NCBI GenBank assembly: GCA_050694275.1 | Contig: JBOGXF010000037.1 | Coordinates: 1 to 5,246, forward strand | Origin: JBOGXF01 sp050694275 | GTDB lineage: Bacteria > Actinomycetota > CADDZG01 > WHSQ01 | DNA length: 5,246 nt | Direction: 5' to 3' | Shown: in pieces, positions 1 through 4,571 of the stretch | Numbering within the stretch: position 1 is the first letter of the stretch | Layout: each line of letters begins with the position of its first letter | Translations under genes and position numbers: made by a program | Notes under the pieces: generated by a model | Told to the model about the DNA's origin: nothing | Seen by the model: the letters and a program-made list of their open reading frames with translations, nothing else | Database searches by the model: none

Positions 1-2
1 CC

Positions 3-80
3 CTGCGCTCAGACATCGACAACCCCATTTACGGACTCCCCCCGCCGGCCCACACGACGGGCCAAGCGGACATTTCCTGA
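3..80 (+). CDS. Possible C-terminal tail of an unidentified protein (5' end outside window)
   Basis: This frame is open from the window edge to a TGA at 78-80 and encodes about 25 residues, including DIDNPIYGLPPP. About 80% of its codons end in G or C, more than in the other two forward frames of the same stretch, which is the main reason to think it is coding. The tail is proline-rich and I recognise no family. The stop lies inside the first copy of a direct repeat that may belong to an insertion-sequence end, so it could be the tail of a transposition gene, but nothing in the residues shows that. With so few codons the reading may be chance. Confidence 0.25.
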   Translation: MRSDIDNPIYGLPPPAHTTGQADIS

Positions 81-137
81 TGAGGCATCGAACGGATTTC
101 GAGGACATTTCTGATGATTCAAGTCGCTCCCTTGACA
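60..137. mobile_element. Possible end of an insertion sequence (IS21-like arrangement)
   Basis: Read on the minus strand from 137, the sequence begins TGTCAAGGGAGCGACTTGAA and then enters two TCATCAG(G)AAATGTCC repeats. A TG...CA-type terminus followed by internal repeats resembles the ends of IS21-family elements. The element body would lie to the left of the window, with position 137 as its outer boundary. No transposase motif is visible, no target duplication can be tested because only one end is present, and the left boundary is arbitrary. This is a tentative call. Confidence 0.22.
68..117. repeat. Imperfect direct repeat, two copies of GGACATTTC(C)TGATGA
   Basis: Copy one is at 68-83 (GGACATTTCCTGATGA) and copy two at 103-117 (GGACATTTCTGATGA). 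They differ by a single inserted C and start 35 bases apart. Closely spaced repeats of this kind are known as transposase-binding sites in the ends of IS21-like and some other insertion sequences. They could equally be binding sites for an unknown protein. The repeat itself is plain in the sequence; its role is inference. Confidence 0.6.
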
Positions 138-190
138 TCCACCCAGATTCCGGTTGTGCTTGGCTCCGTCGCAAGATTCGCGAGGGTGTC

Positions 191-403
191 ATGGCCAAGA
201 AGCCAGGCGTCATCACAGTCGGAGGACCGGTTGCCGCCGAGCCTAAGGAGCCAGGTCCATATCCCGGCCGGGGCTTGACCGATACTGACGCGGCCTCGCC
301 CGACCCAGCTCCTACCAAGACAGTTGCTTTCCCTCACCTCCCGCAGCAGCAGAAGCCGGGGCTCAGGAAAAAGTCCCCCGGCCCAGACTACTTCATTGGT
401 TAA
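191..403 (+). CDS. Doubtful small ORF, basic and proline-rich, about 70 aa
   Basis: An ATG at 191 follows GAGGG (182-186) with a four-base gap, an acceptable ribosome-binding site. The frame runs to a TAA at 401-403, eleven bases before the next gene. The product begins MAKKPGVITVGG and is low-complexity, rich in proline, lysine and glycine, with no domain, signal peptide or membrane segment that I can see. Roughly a third of its codons end in A or T, clearly more than in the neighbouring genes. Against it are the composition, the lack of any recognisable family and the proximity of a possible mobile-element end. The frame is open further upstream (ATG at 80), but that extension crosses the repeats. 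It is more likely a chance ORF than a gene. Confidence 0.18.
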   Translation: MAKKPGVITVGGPVAAEPKEPGPYPGRGLTDTDAASPDPAPTKTVAFPHLPQQQKPGLRKKSPGPDYFIG

Positions 404-413
404 CTATAAGTAC
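401..413 (+). promoter_or_regulatory. Weak candidate promoter / leaderless start for the receiver-protein gene
   Basis: An AT-rich patch, TAACTATAAG (401-410), sits directly before the GTG at 414 in otherwise GC-rich DNA. TAACTA ends 8 bases before the GTG, about the distance expected of a -10 box in a leaderless transcript. No Shine-Dalgarno is present and I cannot see a good -35. The hexamers fit the TAnnnT consensus poorly, so this is suggestive only. Confidence 0.22.
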
Positions 414-1046
414 GTGACGACAAACGATTTGAATTCAATCGAGGAATCGGCGGAGCCGCGCGTGCTGGTCGTCGATGATGACGAGGAAATCCGCCATGCT
501 CTGAGGCTCTTATTCGAGATCGAGCACTTCACGGTCGTCGGCGAGGCCGTGGACGGTTACGAGGCGATCAAGCTCGCCGAACAGCATCAGCCCGACTACG
601 TGGTTCTCGATTATCGAATGCCGCTGATGAACGGGGCCGACGCGGCCCGGGTGATCCGGTCTGTTGCTCCGCGCGTGCGGATCATCGCTTTCTCCGCTTA
701 CCTCGAGGACCGACCCGCGTGGGCAGACAATTACCTCAACAAGGAGCGCATCGCGGAGATCGCTCCTCTGCTCGGGGGGTTCGTCGATAGGGCCGCGGCC
801 GGGCCGCGGGTTACACAGGCGTCTCCCGCTCTTGACTCTCAGCCGAGTCTCGAAACGATCGTTCACGATCTCCGGGGGCCGGCGTGGGTCGTCAAGGGAC
901 TGATCGAAAAGATGCTGGATGCCGGAGATCGCTACGACCACGACGAGCGGGCAAGGATTCTCGGGCTCGTGCTGGGCAACCTCGACAAACTCGCCGGAAC
1001 GGTCGAGGCGCTCGAGGTCACCCGCAAGCGCCTCGAAGCCGAGTAG
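414..1046 (+). CDS. Receiver-domain protein with C-terminal HisKA/DHp-like domain and no ATPase domain
   Basis: The 210-residue product has two parts. Residues 16-120 are a CheY-like receiver: acidic pocket D21-D23, phospho-acceptor D66 in VVLDYRMP, switch serine S94 and conserved lysine K110. After a linker, residues 145-205 resemble a histidine-kinase dimerisation/phosphotransfer helical pair, with the H-box-like motif VHDLRGP giving H151 as a possible phosphohistidine and a second amphipathic helix at about 175-205. No N, G1, F or G2 ATP-binding boxes follow: TAG ends the gene and gpgS begins 41 bases later. The protein therefore cannot phosphorylate itself from ATP and probably works in a phosphorelay or as a phosphorylation-dependent partner in the cytoplasm. 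It has no DNA-binding output domain. The GTG at 414 is preferred because the frame upstream (TTG at 324) encodes low-complexity residues and has no ribosome-binding site. The receiver is certain; the DHp assignment is by motif. Confidence 0.88.
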   Translation: MTTNDLNSIEESAEPRVLVVDDDEEIRHALRLLFEIEHFTVVGEAVDGYEAIKLAEQHQPDYVVLDYRMPLMNGADAARVIRSVAPRVRIIAFSAYLEDRPAWADNYLNKERIAEIAPLLGGFVDRAAAGPRVTQASPALDSQPSLETIVHDLRGPAWVVKGLIEKMLDAGDRYDHDERARILGLVLGNLDKLAGTVEALEVTRKRLEAE

Positions 1047-1075
1047 TACGTACACCGCTCGGTCATTCAAAAACT

Positions 1076-1081
1076 TAGAGT
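1076..1081 (+). promoter_or_regulatory. Candidate -10 box (TAGAGT) for a leaderless gpgS transcript
   Basis: TAGAGT fits the TAnnnT -10 pattern, and its last base is seven before the ATG at 1088, so transcription could start on the A of the start codon. This mirrors the spacing in front of the MFS and ArsR genes. No convincing -35 is visible. The alternative is translation using GAGGGG (1082-1087), but that touches the ATG with no gap, which is poor for a Shine-Dalgarno. Confidence 0.3.
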
Positions 1082-1087
1082 GAGGGG

Positions 1088-2053
1088 ATGGACCTGCGCT
1101 CCTGGCTCGACCACCGCACGTTCGGCCCCCTTCGCGTCTCCCCCGAGAGGATCGCTCGAGCAAAGGCGGCTCGGGGCCTGACGGTGACCGTCTGCCTTCC
1201 CGCTCTCGACGAGGAGCGCACCGTCGGGACCATATGCCGCCAGATCAGCGAGCGGCTGATGGGCGGGTCCGGTCTCGTCGATGAGCTTCTGGTAATCGAT
1301 TCCGGGTCGCGCGACGCGACCGTACAGCGCGCGATCGACGCGGGGGCCACTGTGCATCGCGCGTCCGAGATCCTGCCCCACCTCGACTCGGGCACGACCT
1401 CAGGCAAGGGAGACGTCTTGTGGAAGAGCCTCGCCGTGGCGAAGGGCGACATCCTCGTGTGGATCGACTCCGACATCCGCAACTTCGACATCCATTTCGT
1501 GACCGATCTCGTCGCGCCGCTGCTCGAGGACGAGACCATCCTGATGACCAAGGCCTTCTACAGTCGCCCGCTCGTGCGGCAGGGAGAGCCCGCGGAACGG
1601 GGTGGACGAGTTACGGAGCTCGTTGCACGGCCCCTGCTCAATCTTCTCCACCCAGAGCTGGCGGGCGTAATACAGCCCCTGTCCGGTGAGTGCGCGAGCT
1701 ATCGGGGGGTGCTGTCCGAGCTGCCCTTCGTCACTGGTTACGCGGTCGAAACGATGCTCCTCGTCGACCTGGTCGAACGGTTTGGACCGGGCGCACTCGC
1801 GCAGGTCGATCTGGGTACCCGGGTCCACCGCAACCGCGACCTTCTCGCTCTCGGACGAGCATCATTCGAGATCATCGCCGCGCTTCTCGACCGAACCGAC
1901 GCGGTGCACAACCTGGGCGGTTCGCTTCTTCAGTTCGTCGACGATGACTCCGGATCAAACGCCGTCGCATACCAACCCGATCTCCGCCACAGGCCTCCGA
2001 TGGCAGAGATCCTCCGCGACGAGCCTGAAAAGATATCTCGCACGAGGCTGTAG
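1088..2053 (+). CDS. gpgS: Glucosyl-3-phosphoglycerate synthase (GT81 family)
   Basis: This cytoplasmic retaining glycosyltransferase moves glucose from an NDP-glucose (UDP- or GDP-glucose in characterised members) to 3-phosphoglycerate. The product feeds glucosylglycerate synthesis and, in mycobacteria, methylglucose lipopolysaccharides. The 321-residue length matches the mycobacterial enzyme (about 324). Visible landmarks are the nucleotide-sugar start of the GT-A fold LPALDEE (38-43), the SGKGDVLW loop (105-112), the metal-binding DSD at 127-129, GGRVTELVARPLL (172-184), acceptor-site PLSGE (197-201), GYAVET (217-222) and HRNR (247-250). ATG 1088 is the first start after the upstream gene in this frame. 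It lies 41 bases after the receiver-protein gene and 37 before the PPOX gene, all on one strand. The final 40 residues (DDDSGSNA onward) are a less conserved tail. I am confident of the family and enzyme name; the sugar donor cannot be read from sequence alone. Confidence 0.95.
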   Translation: MDLRSWLDHRTFGPLRVSPERIARAKAARGLTVTVCLPALDEERTVGTICRQISERLMGGSGLVDELLVIDSGSRDATVQRAIDAGATVHRASEILPHLDSGTTSGKGDVLWKSLAVAKGDILVWIDSDIRNFDIHFVTDLVAPLLEDETILMTKAFYSRPLVRQGEPAERGGRVTELVARPLLNLLHPELAGVIQPLSGECASYRGVLSELPFVTGYAVETMLLVDLVERFGPGALAQVDLGTRVHRNRDLLALGRASFEIIAALLDRTDAVHNLGGSLLQFVDDDSGSNAVAYQPDLRHRPPMAEILRDEPEKISRTRL

Positions 2054-2081
2054 GTTCGGTCGGCAGTCACCCGCTACTCCC

Positions 2082-2087
2082 GGAGGA
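2082..2087 (+). promoter_or_regulatory. Strong ribosome-binding site that fixes the PPOX start
   Basis: GGAGGA ends three bases before the ATG at 2091. It decides this start over the longer open frame, which extends upstream as far as 1686 but lies on top of gpgS in another frame. Confidence 0.85.
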
Positions 2088-2090
2088 AAC

Positions 2091-2501
2091 ATGGACAAGA
2101 ATGAGGCCGGCCAGTTTCTCTCCGAGAACCACCGTGCGGTGCTCGCGACCTATCGTCGCGACGGTCGCATCCAGATGTCCCCCGTCCTCGCGGTGCCCGA
2201 CGACGACGGCCGAATTCTGATCAGCAGCAGGGAGACCGCCTACAAGGTCCGGAACCTGCGCCGGGATCCGCGTGCATCGCTATGCGTTTTGAACGACCGC
2301 TTCTTCGGCGAATGGGCCTTTGTGGAGGGCAGGGCAGAGATTGTCTCCCTCCCCGAAGCGATGGACGGTCTCATCGACTACTACCGGCGCGGCGCAGGCG
2401 AACACGACGACTGGGATGACTATCGCGCGGCGATGGAGCGCGAGCGGCGGGTACTGATTCGCATACCGATCGAGCGAGCAGGACCGACCAAAGCCGGCTA
2501 G
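2091..2501 (+). CDS. PPOX-class F420-dependent oxidoreductase (split beta-barrel)
   Basis: The 136-residue product belongs to the pyridoxamine 5'-phosphate oxidase-like fold, in the subgroup typical of actinobacteria that binds F420 (Rv1155-like). Members are small cytoplasmic dimers that reduce substrates with F420H2 or bind flavin; most natural substrates are unknown. The N-terminal strands AVLATYRRDGRIQMSPV (16-32) are the usual opening, with the typical set of strand, turn and P. The segment TAYKVRNLRRDPRASLCV (49-66) carries the K-x2-N-L-x2-DPR cofactor-phosphate motif. The tail EWAFVEGRAEIV (74-85) and RVLIRIPIERAGP (120-132) are the closing strands. Length is normal for the family (about 130-145). 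It sits 37 bases behind gpgS with its own strong ribosome-binding site and ends seven bases from the stop of the convergent metallo-beta-lactamase gene. A functional link to gpgS is unproven. Cofactor choice (F420, FMN or heme) cannot be settled by eye. Confidence 0.9.
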   Translation: MDKNEAGQFLSENHRAVLATYRRDGRIQMSPVLAVPDDDGRILISSRETAYKVRNLRRDPRASLCVLNDRFFGEWAFVEGRAEIVSLPEAMDGLIDYYRRGAGEHDDWDDYRAAMERERRVLIRIPIERAGPTKAG

Positions 2502-2508
2502 GAATCCC

Positions 2509-3237
2509 TTAACGACGCGTCAGCGCGAGGTTCTGCTCTTTGATGCGGTGGAAGTCCTCCGGCAGCGGTGGCGGGTTGGTCATCTGAAAGTCGACGAAGC
2601 CCTCGACCTCGAGCTGAAGGGCCTGGTTGAAGCGGCGTTCCCGCCCGATCGTCGAGATCGTTTTCCCGTCCATCCCCCGCCCACAGGTCGATCCCGCGTA
2701 GTGCCCGGGATAAACCTCGACATCGTCCCTCAACTCGAGGAGTCGTTGCAGCGAGCCGTGTAAAGCACGGGCCCGCTCGCGCAGCTCCGCGTCGTCGGCG
2801 TCGACCAACGCCAGGTCCACTCTCCCGACATCGCCGACGAAGAGTGTGTCGCCGGTGAGGACGAACCAGTCGTCCACGAGGAGTGACACGTGCTCGGGCG
2901 TGTGTCCGGGCGTGTCGATCACGCGGATTCGACGGTTCCCGACCTCGAGGATGTCCTCGTCCTTGAGAGGCTCGAACTCGAATCCGACGTCGGCGCCGGC
3001 ACCCAGGTAGAGGGGCGCGTCGGCCGCCTCCGCAAGCGCGCGCGCAGACGAGGGATGGTCTGCGTGGACGTGAGTCTCGACGACGTGCGTCACGACCAAG
3101 CCGTTGGCCTCGGCGAGGTCGATGTAGGTCTGTGGATCCCCCTGCGGGTCGATCACCGCGCACGGGGCGAGCGTGGGGCACCCCACGAGGTAGGACGCGC
3201 ACGATCGCTCTTCGTGAAGGATCTGGCGGAAGTACAT
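2509..3237 (-). CDS. Metallo-beta-lactamase-fold protein, persulfide dioxygenase type (ETHE1/CstB-like)
   Basis: The 242-residue product has the MBL metal motif THVHADH (H56, H58, D60, H61), PGH with H112, TGD with D130 and YPGH with H179. In ETHE1-type persulfide dioxygenases the single iron is held by the equivalents of H56, H112 and D130. The GDTLFVGDVGRVDL stretch (129-142) and the AGSTCGRGM plus KTISTIGRER segments (181-200) are hallmarks of the persulfide dioxygenase and CstB-like branch rather than beta-lactamases or glyoxalase II. These enzymes oxidise glutathione or other low-molecular-weight thiol persulfides to sulfite and thiol in the cytoplasm. No rhodanese domain is fused here, but one is present in the regulator encoded nearby. 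The ATG at 3237 is set by AAAGGAG five bases upstream. It is divergent from the MFS gene and convergent with the PPOX gene. The family is clear; exact substrate is inferred. Confidence 0.93.
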   Translation of the reverse strand: MYFRQILHEERSCASYLVGCPTLAPCAVIDPQGDPQTYIDLAEANGLVVTHVVETHVHADHPSSARALAEAADAPLYLGAGADVGFEFEPLKDEDILEVGNRRIRVIDTPGHTPEHVSLLVDDWFVLTGDTLFVGDVGRVDLALVDADDAELRERARALHGSLQRLLELRDDVEVYPGHYAGSTCGRGMDGKTISTIGRERRFNQALQLEVEGFVDFQMTNPPPLPEDFHRIKEQNLALTRR

Positions 3238-3242
3238 GGGCT

Positions 3243-3249
3243 CTCCTTT
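3243..3249 (-). promoter_or_regulatory. Ribosome-binding site of the persulfide dioxygenase-like gene
   Basis: AAAGGAG on the minus strand, with five bases to the ATG at 3237. This is a near-ideal Shine-Dalgarno, in contrast to the MFS and ArsR genes of the same module, which have none. Confidence 0.85.
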
Positions 3250-3257
3250 CCGCTCAC

Positions 3258-3286
3258 ATTCTTTCCCCTCGGGGGGTTGTTGTCAA
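3258..3286 (-). promoter_or_regulatory. Candidate promoter of the persulfide dioxygenase-like gene
   Basis: On the minus strand a perfect TTGACA -35 box (3286-3281) is followed after 17 bases by AAGAAT (3263-3258), which matches TATAAT at four of six positions. Transcription would start near 3251, giving a leader of about 14 bases that just includes the ribosome-binding site. The -35 box overlaps the left arm of the TCAAG-N6-CTTGA inverted repeat, so a repressor bound there would block this promoter. Confidence 0.55.
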
Positions 3287-3305
3287 GTAACTTCTTGAAT
3301 ACTAT
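3277..3305 (+). promoter_or_regulatory. Candidate promoter of the MFS gene, leaderless
   Basis: TACTAT (3300-3305) fits the -10 pattern, and a TTG-type -35 (TTGTTG, 3277-3282) lies 17 bases upstream. The last base of the -10 is seven before the ATG at 3312, so the transcript would begin on the start codon. No Shine-Dalgarno exists in front of the gene, which agrees with leaderless translation. The operator-like repeat fills the spacer between the two boxes. Confidence 0.5.
3283..3298. promoter_or_regulatory. Operator-like inverted repeat O1 (TCAAG-N6-CTTGA) in the divergent promoter
   Basis: TCAAGTAACTTCTTGA is a perfect 5-6-5 inverted repeat with the geometry of ArsR/SmtB-family operators (the CadC site TCAAATAAATATTTGA has the same layout). 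It lies between the -35 and -10 of the MFS promoter and overlaps the -35 of the opposite gene. The same half-sites and spacing recur at 4537-4552 before the ArsR-family gene. The recurrence is seen directly; binding by that regulator is inferred. Confidence 0.65.
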
Positions 3306-3311
3306 GTGGGC

Positions 3312-4547
3312 ATGGGAGTCGCCGGTACCGGAACCATTCGTCCGATTTCGCTCGGGTTGAGGGCCAATCTCGCGCAGTTCCTCCTGCTCGTCGGGGTGAA
3401 CGGCCTCGTCGGCGCGCTCGCGGGGCAAGAGCGGACGCTGGTTCCCCTGATCGGCGAACGGATCTTCGGGGTGAGCTCGGCGACCGCGGCGCTCGCGTTC
3501 ATCGTCACCTTCGGGCTCACCAAGGCCCTGTCCAACCTCGTCGCCGGCGCACTGGCCGATCGGATCGGCCGGAAACCGATCCTGCTGGCGGGCTGGCTCA
3601 TCGGCATCCCGGTTCCGCTCATGTTGATGTGGGCCCCGAGCTGGGCCTGGGTAGTCGCCGCCAACGCTCTGCTCGGAGTGAACCAGGGGCTCACGTGGTC
3701 GATCACGGTCGTCATGAAGATCGACCTAGCCGGTCCGTCTCGTCGCGGCCTGGCGATGGGTCTCAACGAGTTCGCCGGCTACCTCGCGGTCGCGTTGTCG
3801 GCGATGTTCTCGGGGTATCTCGCGTCCCGCTACGGGCTTCGCCCCGAACCCCTCCTCTTCGGTCTCGCGGTCGCCGGCCTCGGTCTCGCTCTCTCGGCAC
3901 TGCTCGTGCGCGAGACCGCGGACCACGCGCGGTCGGAGATCGGCGACGAGGAGAAATGGAGGCTACGTAAGATCCTCGGGACGGTCAGCTTCAAGCACCG
4001 CGGGCTCGCAGCGATCTGTCGCACCGGGTTGGTCAACAACGCCAACGATGCGTACGTGTGGGGACTGCTGCCGCTTCTTATGTCGCGCGGCGGGTTGTCC
4101 ACGTCGGACATAGGCATCGTGGTCGCGCTCTATCCGGCGGTGTGGGGAGTCGGCCAGCTCGTCGCCGGCGCCCTCTCGGACCGACTCGGTCGACGTCTCT
4201 TGATCAGCGCCGGGATGCTGGTGCAGGCCGTCGCGCTGGCCTGGTTCATCCGAGCGGATGGCCTGTCCGACTGGGCGGCCGGCGCATTCCTCCTCGGGAC
4301 GGGTACCGCCCTCGCCTATCCGGTGCTTCTCGCCGCGGTCGGCGACCTGGCGGGTGCATCGTGGCGAGGTGGAGCGGTCGGCGTCTATCGCACGTGGCGC
4401 GACCTCGGGTACGTCGTGGGGGCATTGGGAGGCGGCATCGTCGCCGACCTCTTCGGATTGCGGTCGGCACTTGGCGTGATCGCCTTGCTGACCGCCTTTT
4501 CCGGTGTCGATGCGTGGCGGAACCTTTCTTCATCCTTCAAGCGATAA
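3312..4547 (+). CDS. MFS transporter, 12 transmembrane helices, substrate unknown
   Basis: The 411-residue inner-membrane protein has two six-helix halves. Each carries the MFS loop 2-3 motif: GALADRIGRK (79-88) after helix 2 and GALSDRLGRR (286-295) after helix 8. Helices start at about residue 20. A charged cytoplasmic loop (about 199-230, HARSEIGDEEKWRLRK) separates the halves. Notable polar stretches that may line the path are GVNQGLTW (122-129), NNANDAYVW (242-250) and VYRTWRDLGYVVGALGGG (358-375). Fold and length suggest proton-coupled export or uptake. The gene is divergent from a persulfide dioxygenase-like gene and 24 bases ahead of an ArsR-rhodanese regulator, with matching operator-like repeats at both promoters, so transport of a sulfur compound such as sulfite, thiosulfate or a thiol is a fair guess but unproven; metalloid or drug efflux remains possible. 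ATG 3312 is preferred to the in-frame GTG at 3306 because it fits a leaderless start. Confidence 0.93.
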   Translation: MGVAGTGTIRPISLGLRANLAQFLLLVGVNGLVGALAGQERTLVPLIGERIFGVSSATAALAFIVTFGLTKALSNLVAGALADRIGRKPILLAGWLIGIPVPLMLMWAPSWAWVVAANALLGVNQGLTWSITVVMKIDLAGPSRRGLAMGLNEFAGYLAVALSAMFSGYLASRYGLRPEPLLFGLAVAGLGLALSALLVRETADHARSEIGDEEKWRLRKILGTVSFKHRGLAAICRTGLVNNANDAYVWGLLPLLMSRGGLSTSDIGIVVALYPAVWGVGQLVAGALSDRLGRRLLISAGMLVQAVALAWFIRADGLSDWAAGAFLLGTGTALAYPVLLAAVGDLAGASWRGGAVGVYRTWRDLGYVVGALGGGIVADLFGLRSALGVIALLTAFSGVDAWRNLSSSFKR

Positions 4548-4564
4548 CTTGAGCAGCGTAGTAT
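4536..4564 (+). promoter_or_regulatory. Candidate promoter of the ArsR-rhodanese gene, leaderless
   Basis: TAGTAT (4559-4564) is a good -10, ending eight bases before the ATG at 4572. A weak -35, TTCAAG (4536-4541), lies 17 bases upstream, inside the last codons of the MFS gene. No Shine-Dalgarno precedes the ATG. The arrangement closely parallels that in front of the MFS gene (TACTAT, seven bases to the ATG), including an inverted repeat over the spacer. Confidence 0.45.
4537..4552. promoter_or_regulatory. Operator-like inverted repeat O2 (TCAAG-N6-CTTGA) before the regulator gene
   Basis: TCAAGCGATAACTTGA repeats both five-base arms and the six-base spacing of the site at 3283-3298, while the central six bases differ (CGATAA versus TAACTT). 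It covers the end of the MFS reading frame (F409, K410, R411 and the stop at 4545-4547), so its sequence is under coding as well as regulatory constraint. It overlaps the putative -35 and spacer of the regulator's promoter, as expected for autorepression. Confidence 0.65.
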
Positions 4565-4571
4565 GAGACCC

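Larger units (their letters stand above)
138..413. other. Intergenic stretch with little coding signal
   Basis: About 275 bases lie between the putative element end and the receiver-protein gene. Codon third positions show no clear G/C bias in any frame, unlike the genes downstream. I see no tRNA, no riboswitch-like structure and no convincing terminator. The only reading frame worth naming is the doubtful ORF at 191-403. The last twenty bases turn AT-rich and may hold the promoter of the next gene. Confidence 0.5.

Noticed and set aside
47..63. GGCCC/GGGCC hairpin as a terminator
   Set aside because: The stem is only five base pairs, no T tract follows, and it probably lies within a coding tail.
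324..413. TTG at 324 as the start of the receiver protein
   Set aside because: The added residues are low-complexity serine/arginine sequence with no ribosome-binding site, and the receiver fold begins only after residue 15 of the shorter form.
1046..1053. GTACGTAC palindrome after the receiver-protein gene
   Set aside because: An isolated eight-base palindrome without a second copy or a matching regulator; compatible with chance.
510..1163. Long open frame on the minus strand opposite the receiver-protein gene
   Set aside because: It is antisense to a clear receiver domain and runs into gpgS; its product has no recognisable fold and is explained by GC-rich codon bias.
1686..2090. Upstream extension of the PPOX reading frame
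   Set aside because: It overlaps the conserved C-terminal half of gpgS in another frame, and the strong GGAGGA site fixes the start at 2091.
2502..2508. Bidirectional terminator between the convergent PPOX and persulfide dioxygenase-like genes
   Set aside because: The gap is only seven bases and no stem-loop with a T tract is visible in it or at the gene ends.
2498..3202. Second long minus-strand frame over the persulfide dioxygenase-like gene
   Set aside because: Arginine-rich, low-complexity translation in a different frame from the well-supported metallo-beta-lactamase-fold protein.
3265..3276. CCCC-TC-GGGG repeat between the divergent genes as an operator
   Set aside because: The arms are short G/C runs with a two-base centre, no second copy is found, and it lies in the spacer of the minus-strand promoter where it may be incidental.
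3306..3308. In-frame GTG as the MFS start
   Set aside because: It would start only two codons earlier, has no ribosome-binding site, and lies upstream of the start point predicted from the TACTAT box; ATG 3312 fits better.
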